DNA of 64,000 nt from NCBI GenBank assembly GCA_958296165.1, contig OY282447.1, positions 4,439,154 to 4,503,153 of the forward strand. The letters are read 5' to 3'. Source of the DNA: an uncultured Pseudomonadales bacterium (GTDB lineage Bacteria; Pseudomonadota; Gammaproteobacteria; Pseudomonadales; Azotimanducaceae). Shown piece after piece: positions 7,359-15,971 of the stretch. Under the pieces are notes generated by a model that did no database searches, was not told the DNA's origin, and saw only the letters and a program-made list of their open reading frames with translations. How positions within the stretch are numbered: the first letter of the stretch is position 1; each line of letters begins with the position of its first letter. The translations under genes were made by a program, and so were the position numbers.

Positions 7359-9925
7359 CGATCACGCTTCCGGACTACTGCCTGGTGGTGCTGATCGGTG
7401 CCTCCGGCGCCGGCAAATCCACTTTCGCGGACAGGCATTTCGCCGCCACCGAGGTGCTGTCTTCAGACCTCTGCCGCGCTTGGGTGCGCGACGACCCCAC
7501 CAGCCAAGCCGCCACCGCAGACGCTTTCGACGTGCTTCACTACATCGCCCGCAAACGTCTGGCGGCACGGCGGTTGACCGTGGTGGACGCCACCAACGTG
7601 CGCCCGGAAGATCGCCGCAGCCTAGTGGGATTGGCGCGCGAGCACCACGCGCACGCAGTGGCTCTGGTATTCGATGTACCGGAGGCGCTGTGCCACGAAC
7701 GCAATGCGCAGCGCCCGGATCGCCAGTTCGGCCGCGACGTGGTGCGGGGCCACGTGCGGGCGTTGCGGCGTTCGGCGCGCGGCCTCCGGCGCGAGGGCTT
7801 CCGCTATCAATACCGGTTCAGATCCGAGGCCGAGGTGGACGCGGCGTGCATCGTCCGTCAGCCGTTGTGGTCGGACAAGCGCGGCGAAAAAGGGCCGTTC
7901 GACATCATCGGGGACGTTCACGGCTGCTTCGACGAGCTTCTGGCGCTGCTCGGAAAACTCGGCTACGGCATCTCCCGAAGGCCCGGCCAGGATTGTGCAA
8001 GCGGCGACGAGTTCGAGATCTCCCACCCCGAAGGCCGTCGTCTGGTCTTTCTAGGCGACTTGGTGGATCGCGGCCCCGGCGTGCCAGACTGCCTGCGCGT
8101 GGCGATGGGCGCTGTCGCGTCCGGCGGCTTGTGCGTGCCGGGCAACCACGAAAACAAGCTGCTGCGCAAACTGCGCGGGCGCAACGTACAAGTCACCCAC
8201 GGGCTCGCTGAAAGCGTCGCGCAATTGGAGGCACAGACGCCGGAGTTCCGCGACCGCGTGGTTGCTTTCCTGGATGGTCTGATCAGCCACTACGTTCTGG
8301 ACGACGGCAAGCTCGTTGTCGTACACGCCGGACTGAAGGAGGACATGCAGAATCGCTCGTCCGGCGCGGTGCGCGCGTTCTCGCTGTACGGCGAAACCAG
8401 CGGCGAGACCGACGAGTTCGGCTTGCCGGTGCGCTACAACTGGGCGGCCGACTATCGAGGTGCGGCGCGCGTCGTGTACGGCCACACGCCAGTGCCGGAA
8501 GCGGAGTGGTTGAACCGCACCATTTGCATCGACACCGGCTGCGTCTTCGGCGGCAAGTTGACGGCCTTGCGCTATCCGGAGAAGGCGCTGGTTTCAGTGC
8601 CGGCGGCGCGCGTGTACACGGAACCGACGCGGCCTCTTGGCGCGAACGGCGACGCTCGATCGGCGCAACAACAAGACGACGACATGCTCGATCTCGACGA
8701 CGTGCGCGGCAAGCGCTTCATCGCCACGTCGTTGCGCGGCGAAGTGACCGTGCGCGAACGCAACACCGCGGCGGCGCTGGAGGTGATGAGCCGATTCGCT
8801 GTGAATCCGAAATGGCTGATCTACCTGCCGCCCACCATGGCGCCTGCCGAGACGAGCACCCTGCCCGGCTTGCTTGAGCATCCTGCGCAAGCGTTCGCCC
8901 ACTACCGGGCGGCCGACGTCGGCAGCGTGGTTTGCGAAGAGAAGCACATGGGCTCCCGCGTCGTGGCGGTGGTATGCCGAGACGAGGAGGTGGCCCGGCG
9001 CCGGTTTGGCGTGCCAGCCGACGAAGGCAGCGCCGGTGCGCTCTACACCCGCACCGGCCGCCGCCTCTTCGACGATGTGCGCGAGGGCGAACTGCTCCAT
9101 CGTTTGCGCACGGCGTTAGAAGCACGGGGCTTCTGGCAGCGTTTCGAGACTGGCTGGGTATGCCTCGACTGCGAGTTGATGCCCTGGTCGGCGAAAGCTC
9201 GGGAATTGCTCCAGCAGCAGTACGAGCCGGTGGCAGCGGCGTCGCGCATGGGCTTGGAGCGTGCGGTGGAGGCGCTGCAAGGCGCCGCCGACCGCGGCCT
9301 TGAAGTGGCAGAACTGCTGGCCGGTTTTCGCGCTCGGGCGCAGATGGCGAGCGATTACGCGGCGGCGCTGCGCCACTACTCGGCGCCGACCGAATCCATC
9401 GACGACCTGCGCCTGGCGCCGTTCCATCTGCTCGCCACCGAAGGCGTTGTCCACACGGACAAGAACCATGCCTGGCACATGGAAACGTTGGCCGCGCTCT
9501 GCGCCGGCGACGATCCCGTGCTAATGGCCACGCCGTTCAAGGTAGTGGATCTGACCGACGAGGCAAGCACGTCACGGGCTGTGGCTTGGTGGGAGTCGCT
9601 CACCGCGGAGGGCGGCGAAGGCATGGTGGTGAAGCCGTGGGATTTCGCGGCCACGAGCGGCGGACGCTTGTTGCAGCCGGCGCTGAAGTGCCGCGGACGC
9701 GAATACCTGCGCATCATCTACGGCCCGGAATACACGGCCGAGCGTAACCTCGCGCGCTTGCGCGAACGTGGCGTGGGCTCGAAGCGTTCGCTGGCCTTGC
9801 GCGAGTTCGCCTTGGGCGTGGAGGCGCTCAGCCGGTTCGTGCGGCGCGAGCCTTTGCGCCGCATCCACGAGTGCGTCTTCGGCGTGCTGGCGCTGGAATC
9901 CGAACCGGTGGATCCACGGCTCTAG
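7355..9925 (+). CDS. pnkp: Pnkp, polynucleotide kinase-phosphatase/ligase
   Basis: An 856-residue trifunctional RNA-repair enzyme. Domains in order: a 5'-kinase with P-loop GASGAGKST near residue 14; a binuclear metallophosphoesterase with GDVHGC (about 186), GDLVDRGPG and GNHENK; and a C-terminal nucleotidyltransferase with the adenylation lysine in EEKHMGS near 530. The length matches the family. Together with Hen1 it heals and seals RNAs cut by ribotoxins, leaving a 2'-O-methyl mark at the junction. The ATG at 7355 is fixed by the ATGA overlap with hen1 and by the P-loop lying about 14 residues in. Confidence 0.92.
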   Translation: MTITLPDYCLVVLIGASGAGKSTFADRHFAATEVLSSDLCRAWVRDDPTSQAATADAFDVLHYIARKRLAARRLTVVDATNVRPEDRRSLVGLAREHHAHAVALVFDVPEALCHERNAQRPDRQFGRDVVRGHVRALRRSARGLRREGFRYQYRFRSEAEVDAACIVRQPLWSDKRGEKGPFDIIGDVHGCFDELLALLGKLGYGISRRPGQDCASGDEFEISHPEGRRLVFLGDLVDRGPGVPDCLRVAMGAVASGGLCVPGNHENKLLRKLRGRNVQVTHGLAESVAQLEAQTPEFRDRVVAFLDGLISHYVLDDGKLVVVHAGLKEDMQNRSSGAVRAFSLYGETSGETDEFGLPVRYNWAADYRGAARVVYGHTPVPEAEWLNRTICIDTGCVFGGKLTALRYPEKALVSVPAARVYTEPTRPLGANGDARSAQQQDDDMLDLDDVRGKRFIATSLRGEVTVRERNTAAALEVMSRFAVNPKWLIYLPPTMAPAETSTLPGLLEHPAQAFAHYRAADVGSVVCEEKHMGSRVVAVVCRDEEVARRRFGVPADEGSAGALYTRTGRRLFDDVREGELLHRLRTALEARGFWQRFETGWVCLDCELMPWSAKARELLQQQYEPVAAASRMGLERAVEALQGAADRGLEVAELLAGFRARAQMASDYAAALRHYSAPTESIDDLRLAPFHLLATEGVVHTDKNHAWHMETLAALCAGDDPVLMATPFKVVDLTDEASTSRAVAWWESLTAEGGEGMVVKPWDFAATSGGRLLQPALKCRGREYLRIIYGPEYTAERNLARLRERGVGSKRSLALREFALGVEALSRFVRREPLRRIHECVFGVLALESEPVDPRL

Positions 9926-10042
9926 ATCGCCCTCTTCCAATGGCTGTGGGCATCTGCCACCCGGGTTCAACCAGCACCTGCGCTTGCGCCCTTCGGCGAC
10001 AATGCGACACACTCGCCGCGTTTGTGAGCGAGCAAGCCAGCC

Positions 10043-11743
10043 ATGAGCTATTCCCTGCTAATCAAGAACGGCACCGTGGTAGACGGTTCGGGCGCACCCC
10101 GTTTCGTCGCCGACGTGGGCGTGAAGGACGGCAAGATCGCCGCCATCGGCCGCTTGCGCGACCGCGCCCAGCGCACCGTCGACGCCGAGGGGCATGTAGT
10201 GGCGCCCGGCTTCGTGGACGGCCACACGCACATGGATGCGCAGATCTTCTGGGACAAGCTTGGTTCCTGCTCCTGCTATCACGGCGTGACCAGCGTGGTG
10301 ATGGGCAACTGCGGCTTCACCATCGCCCCCTGCCGCGAGCAGGACGCCGATTTGGTGTTCCGCAACCTCGAACGCGCCGAAGACATCTCCCGCGAAGCCA
10401 TGCTGGCCGGCATCGATTGGCGCTGGGAAACCTTCCCGGAGTTCCTGGACGCAATCGACGCGCTGCCCAAAGGCATCAACTACGCCGGCTACATCGGTCA
10501 TTCGGCGCTGCGCACCTATGTGATGGGCGAACGCGCCTTTACCGAGGCGGCCACCGCCGAAGAGCTCGCCACCATGTGTCGGCTCGCCAAGGAGGCCGTG
10601 CAAGCTGGCGCCATCGGCTTTTCCACTTCGCGCACGGTGAATCATCTCACCGCCGACGACCGTCCGGTCGCCAGCCGAGCCGCTGCCTGGGACGAAGTGC
10701 GCGCCATCGTCAACGCGGTCGGCGAGACCGGCCGCGGCGTATTCGAGATCGCCCACGAAGCCATCGGCCGCGACCCCGAACGATTGCGCGAATACCACGG
10801 CCGGCTGCGCGACCTCGCTGTGGAATCCGGCGTGCCGCAAACCTGGGGCATGTTCAGTTCCCGCTTCGCGCCGGATTACTGGCGCGGCTTCGTCGACCTA
10901 GTGGACGAAACCGCCGACGCCGGTGGACGCATGTTCGTGCAGGTGCATTCGCGGGCGCTGAACGTGCTGATGTCCTTCAAGACGCAATTGCCGTTCGACG
11001 AGTGGGACGTTTGGCGCGATCTGCGCACCCTGCCCTTGGATGAACAAATGGCAAGGCTGCGCGATCCGGCATTGCGCAGCAAGCTCGTGGCGGCGGCGCA
11101 CGGCGAGCCTCCGGCCAGAAGGATCGTAGGCGTAGAGGCGCGCCCGCCGGACTACGACCATTTCTATGTGATGGATTCCATGTCCGGCGACGATCGCCTG
11201 CTCCGCGATCTGGCGCAGGAGCGCGGCATGGACCCCGTGGATCTGATGATCGAACTGGGCCTGCAAACCAACTTCAAGCAGTTCTTCCGCCAGCCCGCTG
11301 CCAACGAGAACCAGGCCGACGTGCTGGAGATGATCCGCCACCCGCGCTCGGTGGTGACATTCTCCGATTCCGGCGCCCATGTGAGTCAGATCATGGATAG
11401 CTCTCTGCAAACCCACCTGCTCGGCCACTGGGTGCGCGAGAAACAGGCGCTCAGCCTAGAGGATGCCGTGCGGCAGCTCACCTACAACCCTGCGACGCTC
11501 TGGGGCATGCACGACCGCGGCCTCGTGCGCGAAGGCATGAACGCCGATCTGGTGGTGTTCGACCCCGCCACGGTCGGCGCCGAAATGCCGGATGCGGTCA
11601 ACGATCTGCCGGCCGGCGGTACGCGCCTCAAGCAGGTGGCGAGGGGCATCAAGAACACCATCGTCAACGGCGAAGTGTTCTTGGAGAACAATGAACATAC
11701 CGGAGCGCAGGCGGGGCGGCTGTTCCGCGGCGTCATAACCTGA
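10043..11743 (+). CDS. N-acyl-D-amino-acid deacylase family amidohydrolase
   Basis: The 566-residue product is an amidohydrolase of the D-aminoacylase family. It opens with SLLIKNGTVVDGSGAPR, has the metal-binding GHTHMDAQI near residue 58, the GNCGFT segment, TFSDSGAHVSQIMD with the catalytic Asp region, and ends with the NGEVFLENNEHTGAQAGR tail typical of the family. Members hydrolyse N-acyl-D-amino acids and related amides. The 117-base gap upstream holds no clear ribosome-binding site, but the ATG begins the conserved sequence. It is followed within 10 bases by a methyltransferase remnant and is probably transcribed alone. Confidence 0.85.
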   Translation: MSYSLLIKNGTVVDGSGAPRFVADVGVKDGKIAAIGRLRDRAQRTVDAEGHVVAPGFVDGHTHMDAQIFWDKLGSCSCYHGVTSVVMGNCGFTIAPCREQDADLVFRNLERAEDISREAMLAGIDWRWETFPEFLDAIDALPKGINYAGYIGHSALRTYVMGERAFTEAATAEELATMCRLAKEAVQAGAIGFSTSRTVNHLTADDRPVASRAAAWDEVRAIVNAVGETGRGVFEIAHEAIGRDPERLREYHGRLRDLAVESGVPQTWGMFSSRFAPDYWRGFVDLVDETADAGGRMFVQVHSRALNVLMSFKTQLPFDEWDVWRDLRTLPLDEQMARLRDPALRSKLVAAAHGEPPARRIVGVEARPPDYDHFYVMDSMSGDDRLLRDLAQERGMDPVDLMIELGLQTNFKQFFRQPAANENQADVLEMIRHPRSVVTFSDSGAHVSQIMDSSLQTHLLGHWVREKQALSLEDAVRQLTYNPATLWGMHDRGLVREGMNADLVVFDPATVGAEMPDAVNDLPAGGTRLKQVARGIKNTIVNGEVFLENNEHTGAQAGRLFRGVIT

Positions 11744-11749
11744 GTTGGC

Positions 11750-12037
11750 ATGGCAGCGATGCAGGACTCAGCCACTCTGACGCCGCCAGCAACTCTGCTG
11801 CTCGGCGACTGCCGGACGGAACTGCCCAAGCTCGACGCGGCCTCCATCGACCTCATCGTCACGTCTCCGCCCTACGCCAACCAACGCGCCGCCACCTACG
11901 GCGGTATCAAGCCGAACGACTATGTGGACTGGTCCTGCCGATCGCCGACGAGTTGCAGCGCGTGCTGAAGCCCGCGGCACGTTCATTCTGAACGTCAAGG
12001 AACCGGCGATCAGATCGGCGAGGAGCCCATCCGCTCG
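11750..12037 (+). pseudogene. decayed site-specific DNA methyltransferase fragment
   Basis: The first frame encodes LLLGDCRTELPKLDAASIDL followed by IVTSPPYAN, the catalytic TSPPY motif of N4-cytosine/N6-adenine DNA methyltransferases, then breaks after DYVDW. The family sequence continues in other frames: LPIADELQRVLKP, then GTFILNVKE, then QIGEEPIRSL. At least three frameshifts are therefore needed to read about 95 residues. Nothing methyltransferase-like follows, because a minus-strand gene begins at once. It is a dead, 3'-truncated gene. The high local GC and close match of the pieces suggest fairly recent decay. Confidence 0.8.
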
Positions 12038-12835
12038 CTAAAGACCGCTCAGCGCGTCGCAAGCGATCCGTGAACGGGACGAATTGAGCCGGCACGCCGC
12101 CCGCGCGACCTCGCCGGCCAGAACTCCGCTCTCGTAGGTTGCTTGGCAGCGGTCAGCATTCGGGTCAACGCACCCCTCCAAGATCGCGTCGACCACTTTG
12201 TCGACCATCACCTTGCGGATCACGCGGTAGTCCGCCATGTACATCAAGTACTCATAGGCATCGAGGTGAAATATCTCCACGGCGCGTTGATCGTGCGCTA
12301 CAGCGATGCTCGCCCAGAGCACGTCAGCTGCCTTCAGTCCCGGTACCTCGCGGAGCGCACGGTATTCGTCGAGCTGCTGCCACAGCTCTTCCTCCTGCTC
12401 AGGCGCAAGCCGAGTGGTATCGGCAAGCTTCGGCGTTGCCGGGTACCACAAGGCCGTGGCGTCGGTGAGTAACTTCGTCACTAGCCGATACTCGACGGAT
12501 CCCAATAGGTCATCCGCGGTGACGCCACTACCGCTGGTCTCCAACGATAGGGCATCGATGTACATGGCTTCCTTCACCGCTCCGACATCCCTGCCGGAGA
12601 AGGGCGAATCCTCAGCTTGCAGGAGCGCCACAACTTCGGATGGAACACCTGCGTCCTCGTGCAGCCATGCCCATTGGGTCTGGTCATACGCCGCCTTGTA
12701 TTCAGCCCCGAACGGCGAAGTTGGCGGCACCAACGTCCTTGAATCACTCGCGACGTCCGGCGCTTGCGCTTGGAGAGGTACAGTCAGCGCGGCCAGTGCC
12801 AACAAGACAACGCGGCGGCAGGCTTGCCAAGGCAT
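12038..12835 (-). CDS. exported protein of unknown function
   Basis: A 265-residue protein with a good signal peptide: MPWQACRRVVLLALAALTVP followed by an Ala-rich cleavage region (LQAQA). The mature part is acidic and mostly helical, with no recognised domain. Four cysteines near the C-terminus (CVDPNADRC and ARAAC...IAC) could form disulfides, as expected for a periplasmic protein. The ATG at 12835 was preferred because it gives a compact signal peptide; a GTG at 12865 would add ten residues. It neighbours the methyltransferase remnant and diverges from the ThDP enzyme gene. No function is proposed. Confidence 0.65.
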   Translation of the reverse strand: MPWQACRRVVLLALAALTVPLQAQAPDVASDSRTLVPPTSPFGAEYKAAYDQTQWAWLHEDAGVPSEVVALLQAEDSPFSGRDVGAVKEAMYIDALSLETSGSGVTADDLLGSVEYRLVTKLLTDATALWYPATPKLADTTRLAPEQEEELWQQLDEYRALREVPGLKAADVLWASIAVAHDQRAVEIFHLDAYEYLMYMADYRVIRKVMVDKVVDAILEGCVDPNADRCQATYESGVLAGEVARAACRLNSSRSRIACDALSGL

Positions 12836-13064
12836 ATTGGTCTGAAACCAGATTGCGGCCCTCACTGCTGCCTCCGCCCTCTTGTCCTCGTTTCTTTCGA
12901 CAACCCAGACTTGCGTTCAGTTCAAGGCATTGCGCCCCACACCGATTTCACGCACAGTAACACGCGTTAGTCGCTAACCGAAGCACCCAAGACACCGTCG
13001 AACGCGGCCCTTCGTCGTGTTCGTTCAAGCTCGTATCAGCCATTCCGCATAAGGAGACTCTCTA

Positions 13065-14702
13065 GTGAAGGTAGCCGACGCTATCGCCCACGCCCTCAAG
13101 GCCGAGGGCATCGACACCATCTTCACCTATCCGGTGAACCCGATCATCGAGGCCGCCGCGGTGGCGGACATCCGCACCATCGTCGTGCGTCAGGAGCGCA
13201 TCGGCCTGCACATGCCGGATGCCTACTCGCGGCTCTCGTCCGGCAAGAAGATCGGCGTGTTCACCATGCAGCACGGCCCAGGCTCGGAGAACGCCTTCGG
13301 CGGCGTCGCGCAGGCGTATTCGGAGTCGGCGCCGATCCTGGTGCTGCCGGCCGGCTATCCGCGCCGCCTCGCGCACTACTACCCGAACTTCAACTCCACG
13401 CTGAACATGCGTCACGTCACCAAATGGGCGGAACCGCTGACGATGGGGCGGGCAATCCCGGAAGTGATGCGGCGAGCGTTCTTTCAACTGCGCAACGGCC
13501 GCCCCGGCCCAGTGCTGGTGGAAGTGCCCATGGATGTGTTCCGAGAGGACGCCCCGGAGGGATGGGAACATACGCCGAGCTACGCCACCCGCGTTGGCCC
13601 GGACCCGCAGGATGTAGACCGCGCCGCGGCGGTGCTCGCCGCTGCGGAGCGCCCGGTCATCTACGCCGGCCAAGGCGTGCATTACGCCGAAGCCTGGAGC
13701 GAACTCAAGGCGCTGGCTGAGACGTGGCAGATTCCAGTCACCACCAGTCTGGAAGGCAAGAGCGCGTTCGATGAAACGCATCCGCTCGCGCTCGGCTCTG
13801 GCGGGCGCGCCAATCCGCGCACCGTGAAGACCTTTCTGAACGAAGCGGACGTGATCCTAGGCGTGGGTTGCAGCTTCGCTCTCACCGGCTTCGGAGTGCC
13901 GATGCCGCGCGGCAAGACGATCATCCACGCCACGCTGGACCCCATGGATCTCAACAAGGATGTGGAAGCGCAACACGCCCTGATAGGAGATGCCAAACTC
14001 GCGCTCGCCGCGCTCGGCGACGCCATGGCGGACCGCGATCGCACGCAAGCGGAACGCCGGCGCGGCGCGGTGCAGAAGCGCATCGCAAGCCTCAAGGCAG
14101 CCTGGCTGGCGGAGTGGCAGGCCAAGCGCAACAACAACTCGGCGCCGATCAACCCCTACCGTGTGCTGAACGAGCTGCACCAGGCCGTGGACATCGACAA
14201 CACCGTGATCACGCACGACGCCGGCAGCCCGCGCGATCAGCTCTCGCCGTTCTGGGAATCCACCACGCCGCTCTCCTACATCGGTTGGGGCAAGACCACG
14301 CAGCTCGGCTACGGCTTGGGGCTGGCGATGGGCGCGAAAGTAGCGCAGCCGGAGAAGACCTGCATCAACGTGTGGGGCGACGCCGCCATCGGCTTCACCG
14401 GCATGGATTTCGAGACTGCCGCGCGCGAGCGCATCCCCATCCTCTCCGTGCTGATGAACAACTTCTCCATGGCCATTGAAATACCCATCATGCAAGTGGC
14501 CCAAGAGAAGTACGGATCCACGGACATCTCCGGCAACTACGCCGACATGGCCAAGGCGTTCGGCGGCTACGGCGAGCGCGTTACAGACCCCGGCGACATC
14601 CGCGCCGCCCTCCAACGCGGCTTGGCGGCCACCGAGGAAGGCCAGCCTGCCCTCGTGGAGTTCATCACAGACAAGGAGATATCCATCTCGAACGAACAGT
14701 GA
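13065..14702 (+). CDS. thiamine diphosphate-requiring enzyme (acetolactate synthase-like)
   Basis: The 545-residue product has the three-domain ThDP architecture. The N-terminal Pyr domain carries the activating glutamate in VVRQERIGLHMPDAY near residue 46. The middle domain follows around 190-330. The C-terminal PP domain has the Mg/ThDP block WGDAAIGFTGMDFE ending in LMNNFSM. Relatives include acetolactate synthase, benzoylformate decarboxylase, glyoxylate carboligase and oxalyl-CoA decarboxylase; which one cannot be told. The GTG at 13065 follows a strong AAGGAGA at 13051-13057. The next gene, a mannonate dehydratase-like protein, is 61 bases downstream and probably co-transcribed, hinting at sugar-acid or keto-acid catabolism. 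Confidence 0.82.
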   Translation: MKVADAIAHALKAEGIDTIFTYPVNPIIEAAAVADIRTIVVRQERIGLHMPDAYSRLSSGKKIGVFTMQHGPGSENAFGGVAQAYSESAPILVLPAGYPRRLAHYYPNFNSTLNMRHVTKWAEPLTMGRAIPEVMRRAFFQLRNGRPGPVLVEVPMDVFREDAPEGWEHTPSYATRVGPDPQDVDRAAAVLAAAERPVIYAGQGVHYAEAWSELKALAETWQIPVTTSLEGKSAFDETHPLALGSGGRANPRTVKTFLNEADVILGVGCSFALTGFGVPMPRGKTIIHATLDPMDLNKDVEAQHALIGDAKLALAALGDAMADRDRTQAERRRGAVQKRIASLKAAWLAEWQAKRNNNSAPINPYRVLNELHQAVDIDNTVITHDAGSPRDQLSPFWESTTPLSYIGWGKTTQLGYGLGLAMGAKVAQPEKTCINVWGDAAIGFTGMDFETAARERIPILSVLMNNFSMAIEIPIMQVAQEKYGSTDISGNYADMAKAFGGYGERVTDPGDIRAALQRGLAATEEGQPALVEFITDKEISISNEQ

Positions 14703-14763
14703 CGTTCGCCGACCTCCGCCAACCCGCAATGCACGGACGGCAGCAACTCAAGGTCGCAACCGG

Positions 14764-15702
14764 ATGAAACTCGGCATCAGCCACCAACGGCCGGAAGACT
14801 TGAACGCGGAACGGTTCGCCTATCTGCGCAGCATGGGCGTGGAGACCATGGAAGTGCGGCTCGATAGCGCCCAAGCGACGTTCGAGGCGCTGCGCGACAT
14901 CCGCAACCAGGTGACGAACGCCGGCTTCGAGCTGCACGAGATCATGCTCGAAGATCTCTATTCGGCGCCGGACTTCACGTTGGGTCTCGCCGGCCGCGAT
15001 GCCGCCATCGAGCGATTCTGCGCCTTCATCGAAGATCTCGGGCGGCTTGGCATTCGCTACACCACCTACGCTTGGCATACCGGCGGCGCCTATCAGACTG
15101 GCACGGCTACCGAACGCGGCACCACCACTCGCCTGTTCCGCAACGAAGATGCGCAAGCGTTGCCCAATGCCTACGCCAGTACATACGACGACGGCGCCAT
15201 GTGGGAGAACTACGCCTACTTTCTCAAAGCGGCGCTGCCGGTTGCCCAGGCGGCGGATGTGCATTTGCAGCTGCATCCCAATGATCCGCCCGTGAACCAC
15301 CAAGGCGTGGCGCGCATCTTCCGCAGCACGGAGGCATTCCGCACGGCCGTCGACCTGGCCGGCGGCGACACCCACGCCGGCATTCTGTTCTGCGTCGGCA
15401 CGTGGTCCGAGATGGCGGGCAGCGACGGCGGTGGCGAGGACATCGCCGCCGCCATCCGCGAGTTCGGCGCAAGCGGCCACATCCACCAGGTCCACTTCCG
15501 CAACACCTCCGCGCCCCTGCCGAACTTCCGCGAGACGTTCCCAGACAACGGCTACGTCGATCTAGTGGCAATCATGCGCACCTTGGGCGAGGTGGGATTC
15601 AACGGCATCGTCGTGCCGGATCACGTGCCCGGCGGCAGCCGCGTGGAGGAAGCCTACACGTTCGGCTACATCCGCGCGCTAATGCAGGCTTTGCGCGTCT
15701 AA
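14764..15702 (+). CDS. mannonate dehydratase (UxuA)-like TIM-barrel protein
   Basis: This 312-residue protein starts MKLGISHQRPEDLNAERFAY. It has the xylose-isomerase-like barrel features of UxuA: HLQLHPNDPP (metal-binding His/Asp), FCVGTWSEM, HIHQVHFRNT and a C-terminal VVPDHVPGG. UxuA removes water from D-mannonate with Mn2+ in hexuronate catabolism. This protein is shorter than E. coli UxuA (about 394 residues), so the substrate may differ. The ATG at 14764 is the first in frame after the ThDP gene and begins the family sequence. The two genes probably form one operon. Confidence 0.72.
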   Translation: MKLGISHQRPEDLNAERFAYLRSMGVETMEVRLDSAQATFEALRDIRNQVTNAGFELHEIMLEDLYSAPDFTLGLAGRDAAIERFCAFIEDLGRLGIRYTTYAWHTGGAYQTGTATERGTTTRLFRNEDAQALPNAYASTYDDGAMWENYAYFLKAALPVAQAADVHLQLHPNDPPVNHQGVARIFRSTEAFRTAVDLAGGDTHAGILFCVGTWSEMAGSDGGGEDIAAAIREFGASGHIHQVHFRNTSAPLPNFRETFPDNGYVDLVAIMRTLGEVGFNGIVVPDHVPGGSRVEEAYTFGYIRALMQALRV

Positions 15703-15743
15703 CGTGGCGGCCCGTGTGCCCGGTGAACGCCGACGAGATGACG

Positions 15744-15762
15744 AGGAGGGAGGGGGAGGGGG
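15744..15762 (+). repeat. purine-only G-rich tract in the intergenic gap
   Basis: Within the 269-base gap after the UxuA-like gene is an uninterrupted run of A and G with three G blocks of 3, 5 and 5. Short palindromes follow at 15857-15879, the last followed by a T-rich stretch. The tract could fold as a two-layer G-quadruplex. I see no gene in this gap. Confidence 0.5.
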
Positions 15763-15971
15763 TATCGCCATCCCGCCGACGCTTTACCGGAGACCGGGTG
15801 CCGCCGCCCTGATCGAAGCGCTTGGAGGCTGTGCTCCGCAGGGCGGCGAACTATAGCGCTAGCGAGCTAGCTTGCAAGCGTTTTCTTCACGGTTTTGCGG
15901 CACGCAACTTTCTTCCGAATCTTCCGAACCTTCGCTCTCTACGCGCTCGCTTGGCCGCGCGCCTTGAAGAA

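Noticed and set aside
9955..10000. A GGGTTCAACC string resembling a tRNA T-loop
   Set aside because: No matching acceptor, D-arm or anticodon stem could be folded around it, and the T-stem does not pair.
15857..15890. Rho-independent terminator built from GCTAGC/GCTTGCAAGC palindromes
   Set aside because: Stems are short and loop-free, and the T-rich run is offset, so it was not listed as a terminator.
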